From: Pseudomonadota bacterium | GTDB lineage: Bacteria > Pseudomonadota > Gammaproteobacteria > Steroidobacterales > Steroidobacteraceae | Direction of reading: 5' to 3' | Assembly (NCBI GenBank): GCA_021815925.1 | Contig: JAKAZL010000013.1 | Span: 1-44,110 of the forward strand | Length of the DNA: 44,110 bases | Shown here: piece after piece, positions 26,910 through 39,597 of the stretch | Numbering within the stretch: the stretch's first letter is position 1 | How the letters are laid out: each line of letters begins with the position of its first letter | Translations under genes and position numbers: made by a program | The notes under the pieces: generated by a model | Database searches by the model: none | The model's input: the letters and a program-made list of their open reading frames with translations, nothing else | Told to the model about the DNA's origin: nothing

Positions 26910-27821
26910 ATGGACGCTGACACCGGATCCGATACCGTTCGCCGCTTCCTGATCGAGGACCAGCCGGTGCGCGGGCACTGGGTGCGCCTCGATGCGGCGT
27001 GGCGCGAGCTGCGCGCGAACGGCGATTACCCGCCGCCCGTGCGCGCGCTGCTGGGGGAGGCGGTGGCCGCCGCGGTGCTGCTCGCCGCCACACTGAAATT
27101 TCAGGGGCGACTCACGCTGCAGATGCAGGGCTCGGGCGCGGTGCAGCTGCTGGTCGCGCAGTGCACCCACCAGTTCGGGGTGCGCGCCGTCGCGCAGTAC
27201 GACGAGGCGCGCGTGGCAGCCCTCGAGGAGCCAGGCAACACCGCCGATGCGTTTCATGCTCTCGCCGGCGAGGGCGGTCGGGTCACCGTCACCATCGAGG
27301 CCGACGAGCGCAATCTGCGCTACCAGGGCATCGTGCCGCTCACCGGCCGCTCGCTCGCGGAGTCTCTCGAGGGCTATTTCCGCGCCTCCGAGCAGCTGCC
27401 GACGCGCGTGCATCTTGCCGCCGACGAGCACAGTTGTGCCGGCCTGCTGGTGCAGAAGCTGCCGCAGAGCGAGACCGATACCGACGATCTGTGGCGCTCG
27501 GTCGAGCGCAGCATGAGCCGCCTGACGGCCGGGGCGCTGCTGCACCAGGGCGTCGAATCGCTGCTCGGCGCCGCACTGCCGGCACACGACCTGCGCTTGT
27601 TCCGGGGCACCCCGGTGCGCTTCGAGTGCCGCTGCGGCGAGGGTCGGGTCACCTCGCTCCTGCGGGCCCTCGGAGCCGAGGAAGTGCGCGATATCCTCGC
27701 CGAGCAGGGTGCCGTGACGGTGACCTGCGAGTTCTGCCACCGTCCCTATCGCTTCGATGCCCAGGCGGTCGAGGCGCTGTTCACCGGCGGGGCGTCGGAG
27801 CACTCCCTCTCGATCCACTGA
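26910..27821 (+). CDS. hslO: Redox-regulated chaperone Hsp33 (HslO)
   Basis: Cytosolic holdase switched on by oxidation. From the ATG at 26910 the protein has 303 residues; an in-frame ATG at 26892 would add six, and neither has a clear ribosome site. The N-terminal domain contains GAVQLLVAQC. The C-terminal zinc switch is intact: CRC at residues 240-242 and CEFC at 273-276, the CxC-(about 30)-CxxC pattern of the family. It follows gatB in the same direction but need not share its transcript. Confidence 0.95.
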   Translation: MDADTGSDTVRRFLIEDQPVRGHWVRLDAAWRELRANGDYPPPVRALLGEAVAAAVLLAATLKFQGRLTLQMQGSGAVQLLVAQCTHQFGVRAVAQYDEARVAALEEPGNTADAFHALAGEGGRVTVTIEADERNLRYQGIVPLTGRSLAESLEGYFRASEQLPTRVHLAADEHSCAGLLVQKLPQSETDTDDLWRSVERSMSRLTAGALLHQGVESLLGAALPAHDLRLFRGTPVRFECRCGEGRVTSLLRALGAEEVRDILAEQGAVTVTCEFCHRPYRFDAQAVEALFTGGASEHSLSIH

Positions 27822-27876
27822 GGTCTCCGCCGGCGCTGAGGTCCCTGGGTGGAATCAAGCGCGCGTCTCCCATCGC

Positions 27877-27905
27877 TTTCAATGGCTTACCTTACGTGCT
27901 AGGAT
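27877..27905 (+). promoter_or_regulatory. Candidate promoter of the sahR-metF-metH unit
   Basis: TTTCAA (27877-27882) and TAGGAT (27900-27905) are separated by 17 bases in the only A+T-rich patch of this area, just before the regulator gene. Three and four of six positions match the sigma-70 boxes. Inferred. Confidence 0.35.
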
Positions 27906-27912
27906 GTAATTA

Positions 27913-27930
27913 AAGAGTTGTGCAATTCTT
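27913..27930. promoter_or_regulatory. Inverted repeat, candidate operator of the ArsR-type regulator
   Basis: AAGAGTTG and CAATTCTT form an 8-base inverted repeat with one G-T mismatch and a 2-base centre. It lies right after the candidate -10 box and ends nine bases before the regulator's ATG. Position, size and symmetry suit a winged-helix dimer that represses its own gene. The role is inferred. Confidence 0.45.
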
Positions 27931-27939
27931 GAAACACAG

Positions 27940-28851
27940 ATGGCCACTTCACAGGACCTGTTGATCTGGCTGAGATCAGCCGCGGAAGCGACGCGACTGA
28001 GGCTGCTCGCGCTGTGTGCGGAGCGGGATCTCAGCGTCTCCGATCTCGCCGAGGCGCTCGGCCAGAGCGAACCGCGGGTCTCGCGGCATCTGCGGATCCT
28101 GACCGAGGCGGGCCTGCTCGAGCGCATCCGTCACGGGCAGTGGGTGCACTACCGCCTGGCGCGCGAAGCACCGGCGGCGCAGTTCACCCAGGGACTGCTC
28201 GGGCAATGGGACCGCTCCGATCCGGCGCGCCAGCAGGACCTGCGGCGGGCCAGCGGATCGAGTGCCCCGGCGAGCACCGGACCCGGTGTCTCGCGGCTCG
28301 GCCGCGAGCTGCGCGCGGTGCTCGAGACGGAGCTTGCCGAGCAGCCGCGCTCGGTGCTGCTGGTCGGCGTCGGCCACCTGGAGCTGCTCGACACTGCGGC
28401 GCGCCGCGCCCGGCAGTGCGCGGCCATCGCCCACTCGCGCCGGGCGGCGCAGGCGGCCCGGGCCCTGCTCGAGCGCGAGCGGCTGGCCTGTCGCATCGTG
28501 CCGGCGAGCGGTGGTGAGTGGCTGAGCGAGGCGGACCTCGAGCGCGCGGGGGGAGACTTCGAGGCCGTCATCCTCGATCACCTCGCCGCAGCGGAACCGG
28601 TGAAGCAGGCGGTGCTTGCCGCGGCGCGCGCGGCGCTGCCGAGCGAGGGCCGGCTGTGGCTGTTCGAGCGATACCCGGCCGCCACCGCCGAGCGCGTGGT
28701 CGAGCATCCGATCGCGCAGCTGCGGCGGCGTCTCGCGGAGGCCGGCCTCGAGTGCCAGCGCATCCGCCCCATCGAGGCCGATGGTCAGCACGTGTTGGTC
28801 GCCTCCGCCGCCCCGGCGCACGGCGGTGTGACGCTGAGCCGGACTGGTTGA
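27940..28851 (+). CDS. sahR: ArsR-family regulator fused to a methyltransferase-like domain (SahR-like)
   Basis: 303 residues. Residues 1-80 are an ArsR winged helix, with the recognition region LSVSDLAEALGQSEPRVSRHLRILTEAGLL seen at 30-60 and no cysteine metal site. A linker follows. Residues from about 100 to 290 fold like a class I SAM-dependent methyltransferase: a first strand PRSVLLVGVGHLELL with a degraded glycine loop, and DFEAVILDHL as a later strand. SahR-type regulators with this layout control methionine-cycle genes in Proteobacteria and respond to S-adenosylhomocysteine. Being just upstream of metF and metH fits that. The altered SAM loop suggests ligand sensing rather than catalysis (inference). 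The ATG has no strong ribosome site. Confidence 0.8.
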   Translation: MATSQDLLIWLRSAAEATRLRLLALCAERDLSVSDLAEALGQSEPRVSRHLRILTEAGLLERIRHGQWVHYRLAREAPAAQFTQGLLGQWDRSDPARQQDLRRASGSSAPASTGPGVSRLGRELRAVLETELAEQPRSVLLVGVGHLELLDTAARRARQCAAIAHSRRAAQAARALLERERLACRIVPASGGEWLSEADLERAGGDFEAVILDHLAAAEPVKQAVLAAARAALPSEGRLWLFERYPAATAERVVEHPIAQLRRRLAEAGLECQRIRPIEADGQHVLVASAAPAHGGVTLSRTG

Positions 28852-29817
<966 letters not shown>

Positions 29818-29926
29818 GCGGTGTGCGTCTCTGCGGCGCACGGTCGGTCGAACCGGTTGCGCAGCGCACCATCCATCCGGCGCGCCAAACCCTTCCCGCC
29901 CGGGCGCATCGGCCGGCCGCGTGCGC

Positions 29927-33739
<3,813 letters not shown>

Positions 33740-33761
33740 GCGCGGCGGTCAGCCGCCGCGC
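33740..33761. terminator. Perfect hairpin between metH and a convergent gene
   Basis: A 9-bp perfect G+C stem (33740-33748 with 33753-33761) with a TCAG loop begins one base after the metH stop. The loop holds part of the stop codon of the minus-strand gene. It probably ends transcripts from both sides, though no T tract follows. Confidence 0.55.
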
Positions 33762-34555
33762 GCGGTCTGGCGCAGCTCCAGGTCGCCGAACAGGGTGAGC
33801 TGGGTGGCGGTGAAGAAGATCAAGCCCATCGCGCCGACGGCGAGGACCACGGCCGACATGATCGCGCGCGCGACCGCATCCGACCGGCCCGCGCCGGGGA
33901 GTATCATCGCGGTTATGACCGCGGTGAGCAGCCACACGGTGACGATGATGGAGGCGCTGATCGCGTACAGCGCCGCGGCACGCCACCAGTTGCCGCGCGT
34001 GAGCTGCAGGCTGTAGAGGAGACTGTGCAGCACCCCTTTGCGCGTCAGCATGCGCGCGGGCAGCGCCAGCGACAGGCTCACCAGGACATAGAATGCGACC
34101 AGCACCATCACGGCGAGGCCGACCTGGCGGTACGGCTGGATCAGCGCGAGCGGTGGACTGATCAGCGTGAGGATCACCGCATCGCCGATGAGCACGATCG
34201 CGACGACCGCCGGGGTCTGTTTGAGCGCCTCCAGCAGGTCGCGCGCTCCGGGGGGCCGTCCGGCGGCAACGGCCGCCTGGCGTAAGAGCATCGCCATCCA
34301 CAGCGTGAAGAACAGCAGGTAGCCGAGCAGGTACAGCCCGACCCACACCGGATCGTTCAATTCAAGCGGCGTAGGCATCATGGTCGGCACATGCCCGCGC
34401 GCGAGGTCATAGAGCGTGGACAGCTGGCCGAACAGGATGGCGATCGAGGCGTACGGCAGGCACTTCGGTAGCGAGACGCGGAAGATCTTCAGGCTCGTGT
34501 CAAGCAGTTCCGCCAGGGTGCGCGGCCGTACGGGCGGGTACAGTGATAAGGTCAT
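33749..34555 (-). CDS. Putative inner-membrane protein, about six helices
   Basis: From the ATG at 34555 the protein has 268 residues. About six hydrophobic segments span residues 35-260, each 18-25 long, with short charged loops. The N-terminal cytoplasmic stretch (SLYPPVRPRTLAELLDTSLKIFR) resembles the start of the glycerophosphodiester-phosphodiesterase membrane-domain/YciC-like group, but I do not recognise a named family. No catalytic motif is visible. It stands alone on the minus strand, convergent with metH and divergent from prmC with a 20-base gap. No ribosome site precedes the ATG; a TATGAT box lies seven bases upstream. Confidence 0.75.
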   Translation of the reverse strand: MTLSLYPPVRPRTLAELLDTSLKIFRVSLPKCLPYASIAILFGQLSTLYDLARGHVPTMMPTPLELNDPVWVGLYLLGYLLFFTLWMAMLLRQAAVAAGRPPGARDLLEALKQTPAVVAIVLIGDAVILTLISPPLALIQPYRQVGLAVMVLVAFYVLVSLSLALPARMLTRKGVLHSLLYSLQLTRGNWWRAAALYAISASIIVTVWLLTAVITAMILPGAGRSDAVARAIMSAVVLAVGAMGLIFFTATQLTLFGDLELRQTARGG

Positions 34556-34575
34556 CGGCCAATCATAACTGTGTG

Positions 34576-35448
34576 ATGATGAGAACCGCCATCGACTCCG
34601 CAACGGGCACCGCCGGGAAATTGCTGACGGACGGGGTGGCGCGCCTGCGCCTCGCCGGGTGCACGGTGAGCCCGGAGCTGGACGCGGAGCTGCTGCTCGC
34701 CGCGGCACTGCGCATCCCGCGCGCGCACCTGCGCTCACACCCCGAGCAGCGGCCCGATGCCGCCGCCGCGAGTCGCTTCGCCGGGCTCATCGAGCGGCGC
34801 GCCAGCGGCGAGCCGGTCGCCTACCTGCTCGGCCGCAAGGGGTTCTGGAGCTTCGAGCTCGCGGTCGGTCCGGCCGTGCTCGTGCCACGCCCGGAGACCG
34901 AGCTGCTCGTCGAGCGGGCGCTCTCGCTGCGGCCCGAGCCGCACGGGCGGATCGCCGACCTCGGCACCGGCTCCGGGGCGGTCGCCCTGGCGCTCGCCCT
35001 CGAGCGTCCGGGCTGGCAGGTGGTGGCCACGGACCTGTCCCCCGAGGCCCTCGCGCTCGCGCGGGCCAATGCCGATGCGCTCGGCTGTACGCGTATCGCC
35101 TTCGCGCAGGGCAGCTGGTGCGCGGCGCTGCCGCCCGGCTCGTTCGACCTGCTGGTGAGCAACCCGCCATACATTGCCGCGGACGATCCGGCATTGGAGG
35201 CGCTCCACTCGGAGCCACGCCTCGCGCTGACGCCGGGCGCGGACGCCATGGCCTGCCTGCGAGCCATCATCGGCGCCGCGCCGGCGCACCTGGCTCCGGG
35301 CGGCTGGCTCGTGCTCGAGCACGGGGCCGGGCAGGGCCGGGCGGTGGCGGGCGAGCTTGCGGCCCGAGGCTTTGTTACAGTGCGCACGCACCGCGACCTG
35401 GCGGGACATGAGCGCACGACGGAGGGCCAATGGCCGGCAATTCGCTGA
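34576..35448 (+). CDS. prmC: Release-factor glutamine methyltransferase PrmC (HemK)
   Basis: Methylates the Gln of the GGQ loop of release factors 1 and 2. From the ATG at 34576 it has 290 residues; ATG 34579 is as good, and neither has a ribosome site. The N-terminal five-helix domain ends near GRKGFWSFEL. The SAM loop DLGTGSGAVAL (128-138) and the substrate motif NPPY (196-199) are intact. It overlaps ppiB by 19 bases. prmC usually follows prfA directly; here ppiB and mtgA lie between, and prfA is on the other strand. Confidence 0.96.
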   Translation: MMRTAIDSATGTAGKLLTDGVARLRLAGCTVSPELDAELLLAAALRIPRAHLRSHPEQRPDAAAASRFAGLIERRASGEPVAYLLGRKGFWSFELAVGPAVLVPRPETELLVERALSLRPEPHGRIADLGTGSGAVALALALERPGWQVVATDLSPEALALARANADALGCTRIAFAQGSWCAALPPGSFDLLVSNPPYIAADDPALEALHSEPRLALTPGADAMACLRAIIGAAPAHLAPGGWLVLEHGAGQGRAVAGELAARGFVTVRTHRDLAGHERTTEGQWPAIR

Positions 35449-35933
35449 TTCGATTCGAGACGTCCCACGGCGGCTTCACGGTGGAGCTCTATCCCGCCGA
35501 GGCGCCCGTGACCGTGGAGAACTTCCTGGCGTACGTCGATGAGAAATTCTTCGACGGTACGATCTTCCATCGCATCGTGCCGGGCTTTGTGATCCAGGGC
35601 GGCGGGCTCGATCCGGAGTTCCGCACCAAGCAGACCCGTGAGCCGATCCGCAACGAGGCCAAGAACGGTCTGAAGAACCTGCGCGGCACGCTGTCCATGG
35701 CACGCACCAGCGTCATCGACAGCGCCACCTCGCAGTTCTTCGTCAACCTGGCCGACAACGCGTTCCTCGACAACAGCGCGCGGGATTTCGGCTACGCCGT
35801 CTTCGGCCGCGTGACCGACGGCATGGATACCATCGACGCCATTGCGCGCGTGCCCACCGGCCGCCGCCAGGGCCATCAGGATGCGCCGCTCGAGGATGTG
35901 CTGATCGTTTCCGCCCGGCGCGTGGCGGACTAG
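35430..35933 (+). CDS. ppiB: Peptidyl-prolyl cis-trans isomerase B (cyclophilin)
   Basis: Cytosolic cyclophilin, 167 residues with no signal peptide, which favours PpiB over the periplasmic PpiA. Active-site segments are present: FHRIVPGFVIQGGG with the catalytic Arg, ARTSVIDSATSQFFVNL, and FGYAVFGRV. A GGAGG ribosome site stands four bases before the ATG, inside the end of prmC, so the two are probably coupled. mtgA follows after 70 bases. Confidence 0.96.
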   Translation: MAGNSLIRFETSHGGFTVELYPAEAPVTVENFLAYVDEKFFDGTIFHRIVPGFVIQGGGLDPEFRTKQTREPIRNEAKNGLKNLRGTLSMARTSVIDSATSQFFVNLADNAFLDNSARDFGYAVFGRVTDGMDTIDAIARVPTGRRQGHQDAPLEDVLIVSARRVAD

Positions 35934-36003
35934 GCGGGCGAGCCGCGGCGGCAGGGAGCGGCCGGTCCGGCGCGGTACGCCGGCCCGCACGTGGCATCCG
36001 GAT

Positions 36004-36735
36004 ATGCGCAACAAGGGGTTCGCGGCGTGGTTGCGGCGGGCGTTGCTGAAGGCGGCGCTCGCGTGGCTCGTGCTCACCCTCGTGCCGGTGCTGGCGCTGC
36101 GCTGGGTGCGACCGCTCAGCAGCGCCTACATGCTCGAGGCCCGCTGGCGTGCGGTGAGCGCCGGGGAGCGCGCCTACCGGACCGACTACCGGTGGGTGCC
36201 GTACGGGCGGATCTCCCCGCAGGCCGGCATCGCCGTCGTCGCCTCCGAGGATCAGACCTTCCCCTACAACCACGGATTCGACTTCCGCGCGATCGACCAG
36301 GCGATCCGCACCGCCGAGCGCGGCGGGCGGCTGCGCGGGGCGAGCACGATCACGCAGCAGGTGGCCAAGAACCTGTTTCTCTGGGGCGGACGCAGCTTCG
36401 TGCGCAAGGGGATCGAGGCGTACCTGACGGTGCTGATCGATGTGCTCTGGCCGAAGCAGCGCGTGCTCGAGGTGTATCTGAACATCGCCCAGTTCGGCCA
36501 TGGCATCTTCGGCGTGCAGGCGGCTGCCGAGCGCTTCTTCCACGAGCCGGCGGCACGGCTTACGCCCGCGCAGGCGGCGTTGCTCGCCGCCGTGCTTCCC
36601 GATCCGGTGCACTGGCACGTAGCGAATCCCTCACCGTTCGTGCGCTGGCGGCAGGGCTGGCTGCTGCACCAGATGGCCGATCTCGGCGGGCCGGCCTATC
36701 TCACGCACCACGCGCCGCCGCGAGCGGTGCGCTGA
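36004..36735 (+). CDS. mtgA: Monofunctional peptidoglycan glycosyltransferase MtgA
   Basis: Polymerises lipid II into glycan strands without a transpeptidase domain. 243 residues: a membrane helix (about 14-34), then the GT51 domain with the catalytic Glu at 82 ([13 protein letters not shown]), the [12 protein letters not shown] motif (112-123) and the [12 protein letters not shown] segment. Length and order match the E. coli enzyme. It ends six bases from the convergent prfA stop. No clear ribosome site is seen before the ATG. Confidence 0.96.
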   Translation: MRNKGFAAWLRRALLKAALAWLVLTLVPVLALRWVRPLSSAYMLEARWRAVSAGERAYRTDYRWVPYGRISPQAGIAVVASEDQTFPYNHGFDFRAIDQAIRTAERGGRLRGASTITQQVAKNLFLWGGRSFVRKGIEAYLTVLIDVLWPKQRVLEVYLNIAQFGHGIFGVQAAAERFFHEPAARLTPAQAALLAAVLPDPVHWHVANPSPFVRWRQGWLLHQMADLGGPAYLTHHAPPRAVR

Positions 36736-36746
36736 GCGACCTCAGC
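36731..36746. terminator. Perfect inverted repeat spanning mtgA and prfA stops
   Basis: GCTGAG and CTCAGC form a perfect 6-bp stem with a CGAC loop. The stop codons of convergent mtgA (36733-36735) and prfA (36742-36744) both lie inside the arms. Short and without a T tract; a terminator role is inferred. Confidence 0.35.
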
Positions 36747-37824
36747 CGTCTAACTCGGCCAGCAGTTCCGCCTGGTGTTCGTGCGCGAGCGCATCGAGCA
36801 GCTCGTCGAGCTCGCCGTTCATGATCTGCGCGAGCTTGTAGAGCGTCAGGTTGATGCGGTGGTCGGTGACCCGCCCCTGGGGAAAGTTGTACGTGCGGAT
36901 GCGTTCGGAGCGGTCGCCGCTGCCGACCTGCAGGCGGCGCGAGTGCGCCTGGGCGCTCGCCTGCTTCTCCTGCTCGGCGGCGAGCAGCCGGGCCTGCAGC
37001 AGCGAGAGGGCGCGCGCGCGGTTCTTGTGCTGCGAGCGCTCGTCCTGGCACTCCACCACGATGCCCGTCGGCAGGTGCGTGATCCGCACGGCCGAGTCGG
37101 TCTTGTTGACGTGCTGTCCGCCGGCGCCGGAGGAGCGGTAGGTGTCGATGCGCAGGTCTGCCGGATTGATCTCGATGCTGGAGATGGCATCGAGTTCGGG
37201 CAGGATCGCCACCGTACAGGCCGAGGTGTGGATCCGGCCCTGCGCCTCGGTGGCGGGCACCCGCTGCACGCGGTGGGTGCCGGACTCGAACTTCAGGCGC
37301 GAGAAGGCGCCGCGTCCGACCACGCGGCTGATGATTTCCTTGTAGCCGCCATGCTCACCCGCGCTCTCGCTGAGCACCTCGACAGCGAAGCCGTGCGACT
37401 CGGCGTAGCGGGCATACATGCGAAACAGATCCCCGGCAAACAGCGCGGCCTCATCGCCGCCGGTGCCGGCGCGGATTTCGAGGAAGATATTCTTCTCGTC
37501 GCGCGGGTCTTGCGGCAGCAGCAGCGCGTGCAGGCCGTTCTCGGCCGTGGCGATCTCGTCCGCCAGCCGGCGCTGCTCCTCCTCGCCGAGCGCGCGCATG
37601 TCTGGGTCGGCATCGTCCTGCAGCTCGCGGGCGGCCGCCCGATCATGCTCCAGGGTGCGATAGGCGCGCAGTCGCTCCGCGAGCGGCTGCAGGCGGGCAT
37701 ATTCGACCGACAGCTCGCGGAATTGCGTCGAGCCACCGTCGAGGTCGGGGGAGGCCAGCAGCCGGCCCACCTCTTCGAAGCGGTCGGAGAGCCTCTCGAG
37801 GCGCTGACGGATGGATTCCTTCAT
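36742..37824 (-). CDS. prfA: Peptide chain release factor 1
   Basis: Ends translation at UAA and UAG. From the ATG at 37824 it has 360 residues, as in E. coli. The RF1-specific codon-reading tripeptide PAT is at 190-192 and the GGQ that triggers peptide release is at 235-237. PAT rather than SPF separates it from RF2. A poor AGGAT ribosome site precedes the start. hemA, often the gene before prfA, is not here; the upstream neighbour is divergent lolB. Confidence 0.97.
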   Translation of the reverse strand: MKESIRQRLERLSDRFEEVGRLLASPDLDGGSTQFRELSVEYARLQPLAERLRAYRTLEHDRAAARELQDDADPDMRALGEEEQRRLADEIATAENGLHALLLPQDPRDEKNIFLEIRAGTGGDEAALFAGDLFRMYARYAESHGFAVEVLSESAGEHGGYKEIISRVVGRGAFSRLKFESGTHRVQRVPATEAQGRIHTSACTVAILPELDAISSIEINPADLRIDTYRSSGAGGQHVNKTDSAVRITHLPTGIVVECQDERSQHKNRARALSLLQARLLAAEQEKQASAQAHSRRLQVGSGDRSERIRTYNFPQGRVTDHRINLTLYKLAQIMNGELDELLDALAHEHQAELLAELDG

Positions 37825-37913
37825 GATCCTGGATCTTCGGCGGGCGGGCATTCTCCGGGATCGCCGCCCGCCCGACAAGGCGCCGCAGGCTCAGGCCGCG
37901 TGCCCGGCTGCGA

Positions 37914-37919
37914 TATAGT
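37914..37919 (+). promoter_or_regulatory. -10-like box directly before lolB
   Basis: TATAGT, five of six matches to the -10 consensus, lies eight bases before the lolB ATG, and the spacer has no Shine-Dalgarno sequence. Transcription would start at or within two bases of the start codon. The -35 region is poor. Inferred. Confidence 0.4.
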
Positions 37920-37927
37920 GCCGGCCC

Positions 37928-38551
37928 ATGTCCTCGCACGTTACCTCCACCATGTGCCTGCGCCGCATGTGCGCCGCGCTCGGGGCGCTCAGCGCCCTGG
38001 TGCTCAGCGCCTGCCAGACCGTGCCGGTCCCGCCGGCGCCCACCACCGCCTGGAGCGTTCGCCGCCCGCTGCTGCAGGGGCTGTCGCGCTTCGAGCTCAA
38101 CGGGCGCGTCGCGGTCGCGGTCGGCCAACAGGGCTTCAATGCCGATATCCGCTGGCGCCAGAGCGAGCCCGGCACGCGCATGACGCTCAGTGGCCCCTTC
38201 GGTGCCGGTGCCACCCAGGTGAGCGATCTCGGCGGGGCGCTGAGCGTGATCACCTCGCGCGGCCAGCACCTCGGCAATGCCGCGGCGCGCAGCGTGCTCG
38301 AGCGCCAGCTCGGTTTCGACCCGCCGCTCGGCAGCCTGCGCTACTGGATCCTCGGTGTGCCGGATCCGTCGCTGCCCGCGACGGTCACGCTCGACGGGTC
38401 CCAGCGGCTCGCGCGCCTGAAGCAGGCTGGGTGGTCGATCGAATATCGCGCCTACACCCCGGTCGGGGCCGAGTGGCTGCCGCGGCTGCTGACCGTGCGC
38501 CGCGCGGCGGTGCGGCTGCGGATGGTGGTGGACGCATGGCATCTGCAGTGA
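37928..38551 (+). CDS. lolB: Outer-membrane lipoprotein receptor LolB
   Basis: Takes lipoproteins from LolA and inserts them in the outer membrane; itself a lipoprotein. 207 residues with a lipobox LSAC, modified Cys at 29. The signal peptide is long; an in-frame ATG at codon 9 could be the true start. The LolB domain follows with FELNGRVAVAVGQQGFNADIRW and a C-terminal half ending in VVDAWHL. It heads the conserved lolB-ispE-tRNA-Gln-prs-rplY-pth-ychF order and overlaps ispE. Confidence 0.93.
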   Translation: MSSHVTSTMCLRRMCAALGALSALVLSACQTVPVPPAPTTAWSVRRPLLQGLSRFELNGRVAVAVGQQGFNADIRWRQSEPGTRMTLSGPFGAGATQVSDLGGALSVITSRGQHLGNAAARSVLERQLGFDPPLGSLRYWILGVPDPSLPATVTLDGSQRLARLKQAGWSIEYRAYTPVGAEWLPRLLTVRRAAVRLRMVVDAWHLQ

Positions 38552-39399
38552 CGCCCGCAGAGAGCCTCTGGCCGGCGCCGGCGAAGCTCAATCTGTTCCT
38601 GCACGTCACGGGCCGGCGGGCCGACGGCTATCACGAGCTGCAGACGCTTTTTCAGCTCATCGATCTGTGCGACACGGTGGCGATCGAAGTGCGCGCGGAC
38701 GGCCGGATCGAGCGCAGCGCCGGCCCGGCGGACATCCCGGCCGAGCAGGATCTGGTCGTGCGGGCCGCGCGGGCGCTGCAGGCGGCGGCCGGCACGCGCC
38801 TCGGCGCCTCGATTCGCGTCATCAAGCGCATTCCGATCGGTGGGGGCCTGGGTGGCGGCAGCTCCGATGCGGCGACGACTCTGCTCGCGCTCAATCGGCT
38901 GTGGGCCTGTGGACTGTCCGGGGATGCACTGGCCGAGCTTGGGCTACCGCTTGGCGCGGATGTGCCTGTATTCGTTAGAGGTTTTTCGGCGTGGGCCGAG
39001 GGCGTCGGGGAACGACTGGAGCCGGTCATCCTGCCGGAGCGCTGGTATGTGATCCTGCGGCCGGGCGTGAGCGTGTCCACCCGTGAGGTGTTCCAGAGCC
39101 CTGAATTGACACGAAAATCCCCCCTCATCACAATACGCGCCTTTTTCGAGTCCGGTGGACGCAACGATTGCGAGCCGGTGGTGCGCGCGAGATGGCCCGA
39201 GGTGGCCGAGGCGCTCGAGTGGCTCGGGCAGTTTGCGTCGGCGCGGCTCACCGGAACCGGCTCGTGCATTTTTGCCGCCGTCGGCAGTCCCGAGGAGGCC
39301 GAGCGTATCGCGGCGCGTGCTCCGGAGAAGTGGCGCAGTTTCGTCGCGCGGGGTTTGAACGTCTCCCCGCTGCATGCGCTGCTCGCGGATCCGGCGTGA
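38536..39399 (+). CDS. ispE: 4-diphosphocytidyl-2-C-methyl-D-erythritol kinase IspE
   Basis: GHMP kinase of the non-mevalonate isoprenoid pathway. The ATG at 38536 gives 287 residues and overlaps lolB by 16 bases; a GTG at 38548 would give a four-base GTGA overlap and is equally possible. Conserved parts are PAKLNLFLHV with Lys17, the phosphate loop IGGGLGGGSSD (101-111) with Asp111, and the C-terminal LTGTGSCIFA. The much longer open frame in this register is antisense to prfA and not real. Confidence 0.96.
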   Translation: MASAVTPAESLWPAPAKLNLFLHVTGRRADGYHELQTLFQLIDLCDTVAIEVRADGRIERSAGPADIPAEQDLVVRAARALQAAAGTRLGASIRVIKRIPIGGGLGGGSSDAATTLLALNRLWACGLSGDALAELGLPLGADVPVFVRGFSAWAEGVGERLEPVILPERWYVILRPGVSVSTREVFQSPELTRKSPLITIRAFFESGGRNDCEPVVRARWPEVAEALEWLGQFASARLTGTGSCIFAAVGSPEEAERIAARAPEKWRSFVARGLNVSPLHALLADPA

Positions 39400-39411
39400 C
39401 GGCAAACACCG

Positions 39412-39439
39412 TACGCCGCGCACGCCGGCCTGCGGCGTA
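39412..39439 (+). terminator. Hairpin between ispE and tRNA-Gln
   Basis: A perfect 8-bp stem (TACGCCGC at 39412-39419 with GCGGCGTA at 39432-39439) and a 12-base loop are followed by a T-rich stretch (TTTGGTTGGCTTT). It may partly end lolB-ispE transcripts or mark a processing site before the tRNA. Confidence 0.4.
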
Positions 39440-39462
39440 GTTTGGTTGGCTTTGATCAATGC

Positions 39463-39537
39463 TGGGGTGTCGCCAAGTGGTAAGGCAGCGGGTTTTGATC
39501 CCGCCATTCGGAGGTTCGAATCCTTCCACCCCAGCCA
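39463..39537 (+). tRNA. glnQ: tRNA-Gln (TTG anticodon)
   Basis: 75 bases with an encoded CCA end. The acceptor stem TGGGGTG pairs with the 3' CACCCCA (U-A and G-C pairs plus wobble), followed by discriminator G and CCA. The D-arm has GCCAAGTGGTAAGGC. The anticodon loop TTTTGAT carries TTG in the stem GCGGG/CCCGC. The T-arm has GGTTCGAATCC. It is nearly identical to the E. coli tRNA-Gln. A glutamine tRNA in this place, between ispE and prs, is a conserved gammaproteobacterial trait. Confidence 0.97.
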
Positions 39538-39597
39538 GATGGTTGCGGGCGGCGGGAAACCGTCGCGTGGAATTTTTGTGGCTGGCGTAACGTACTC

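Noticed and set aside
29818-29926. Cobalamin riboswitch before metH
   Set aside because: I looked for the conserved B12-box (GCCACTG) and its surroundings and saw none. A B12-dependent enzyme alone is not evidence.
36775-38535. Long N-terminal extension of ispE opposite prfA
   Set aside because: Most of it lies antisense to prfA and over lolB; the conserved IspE sequence begins only at the ATG at 38536.
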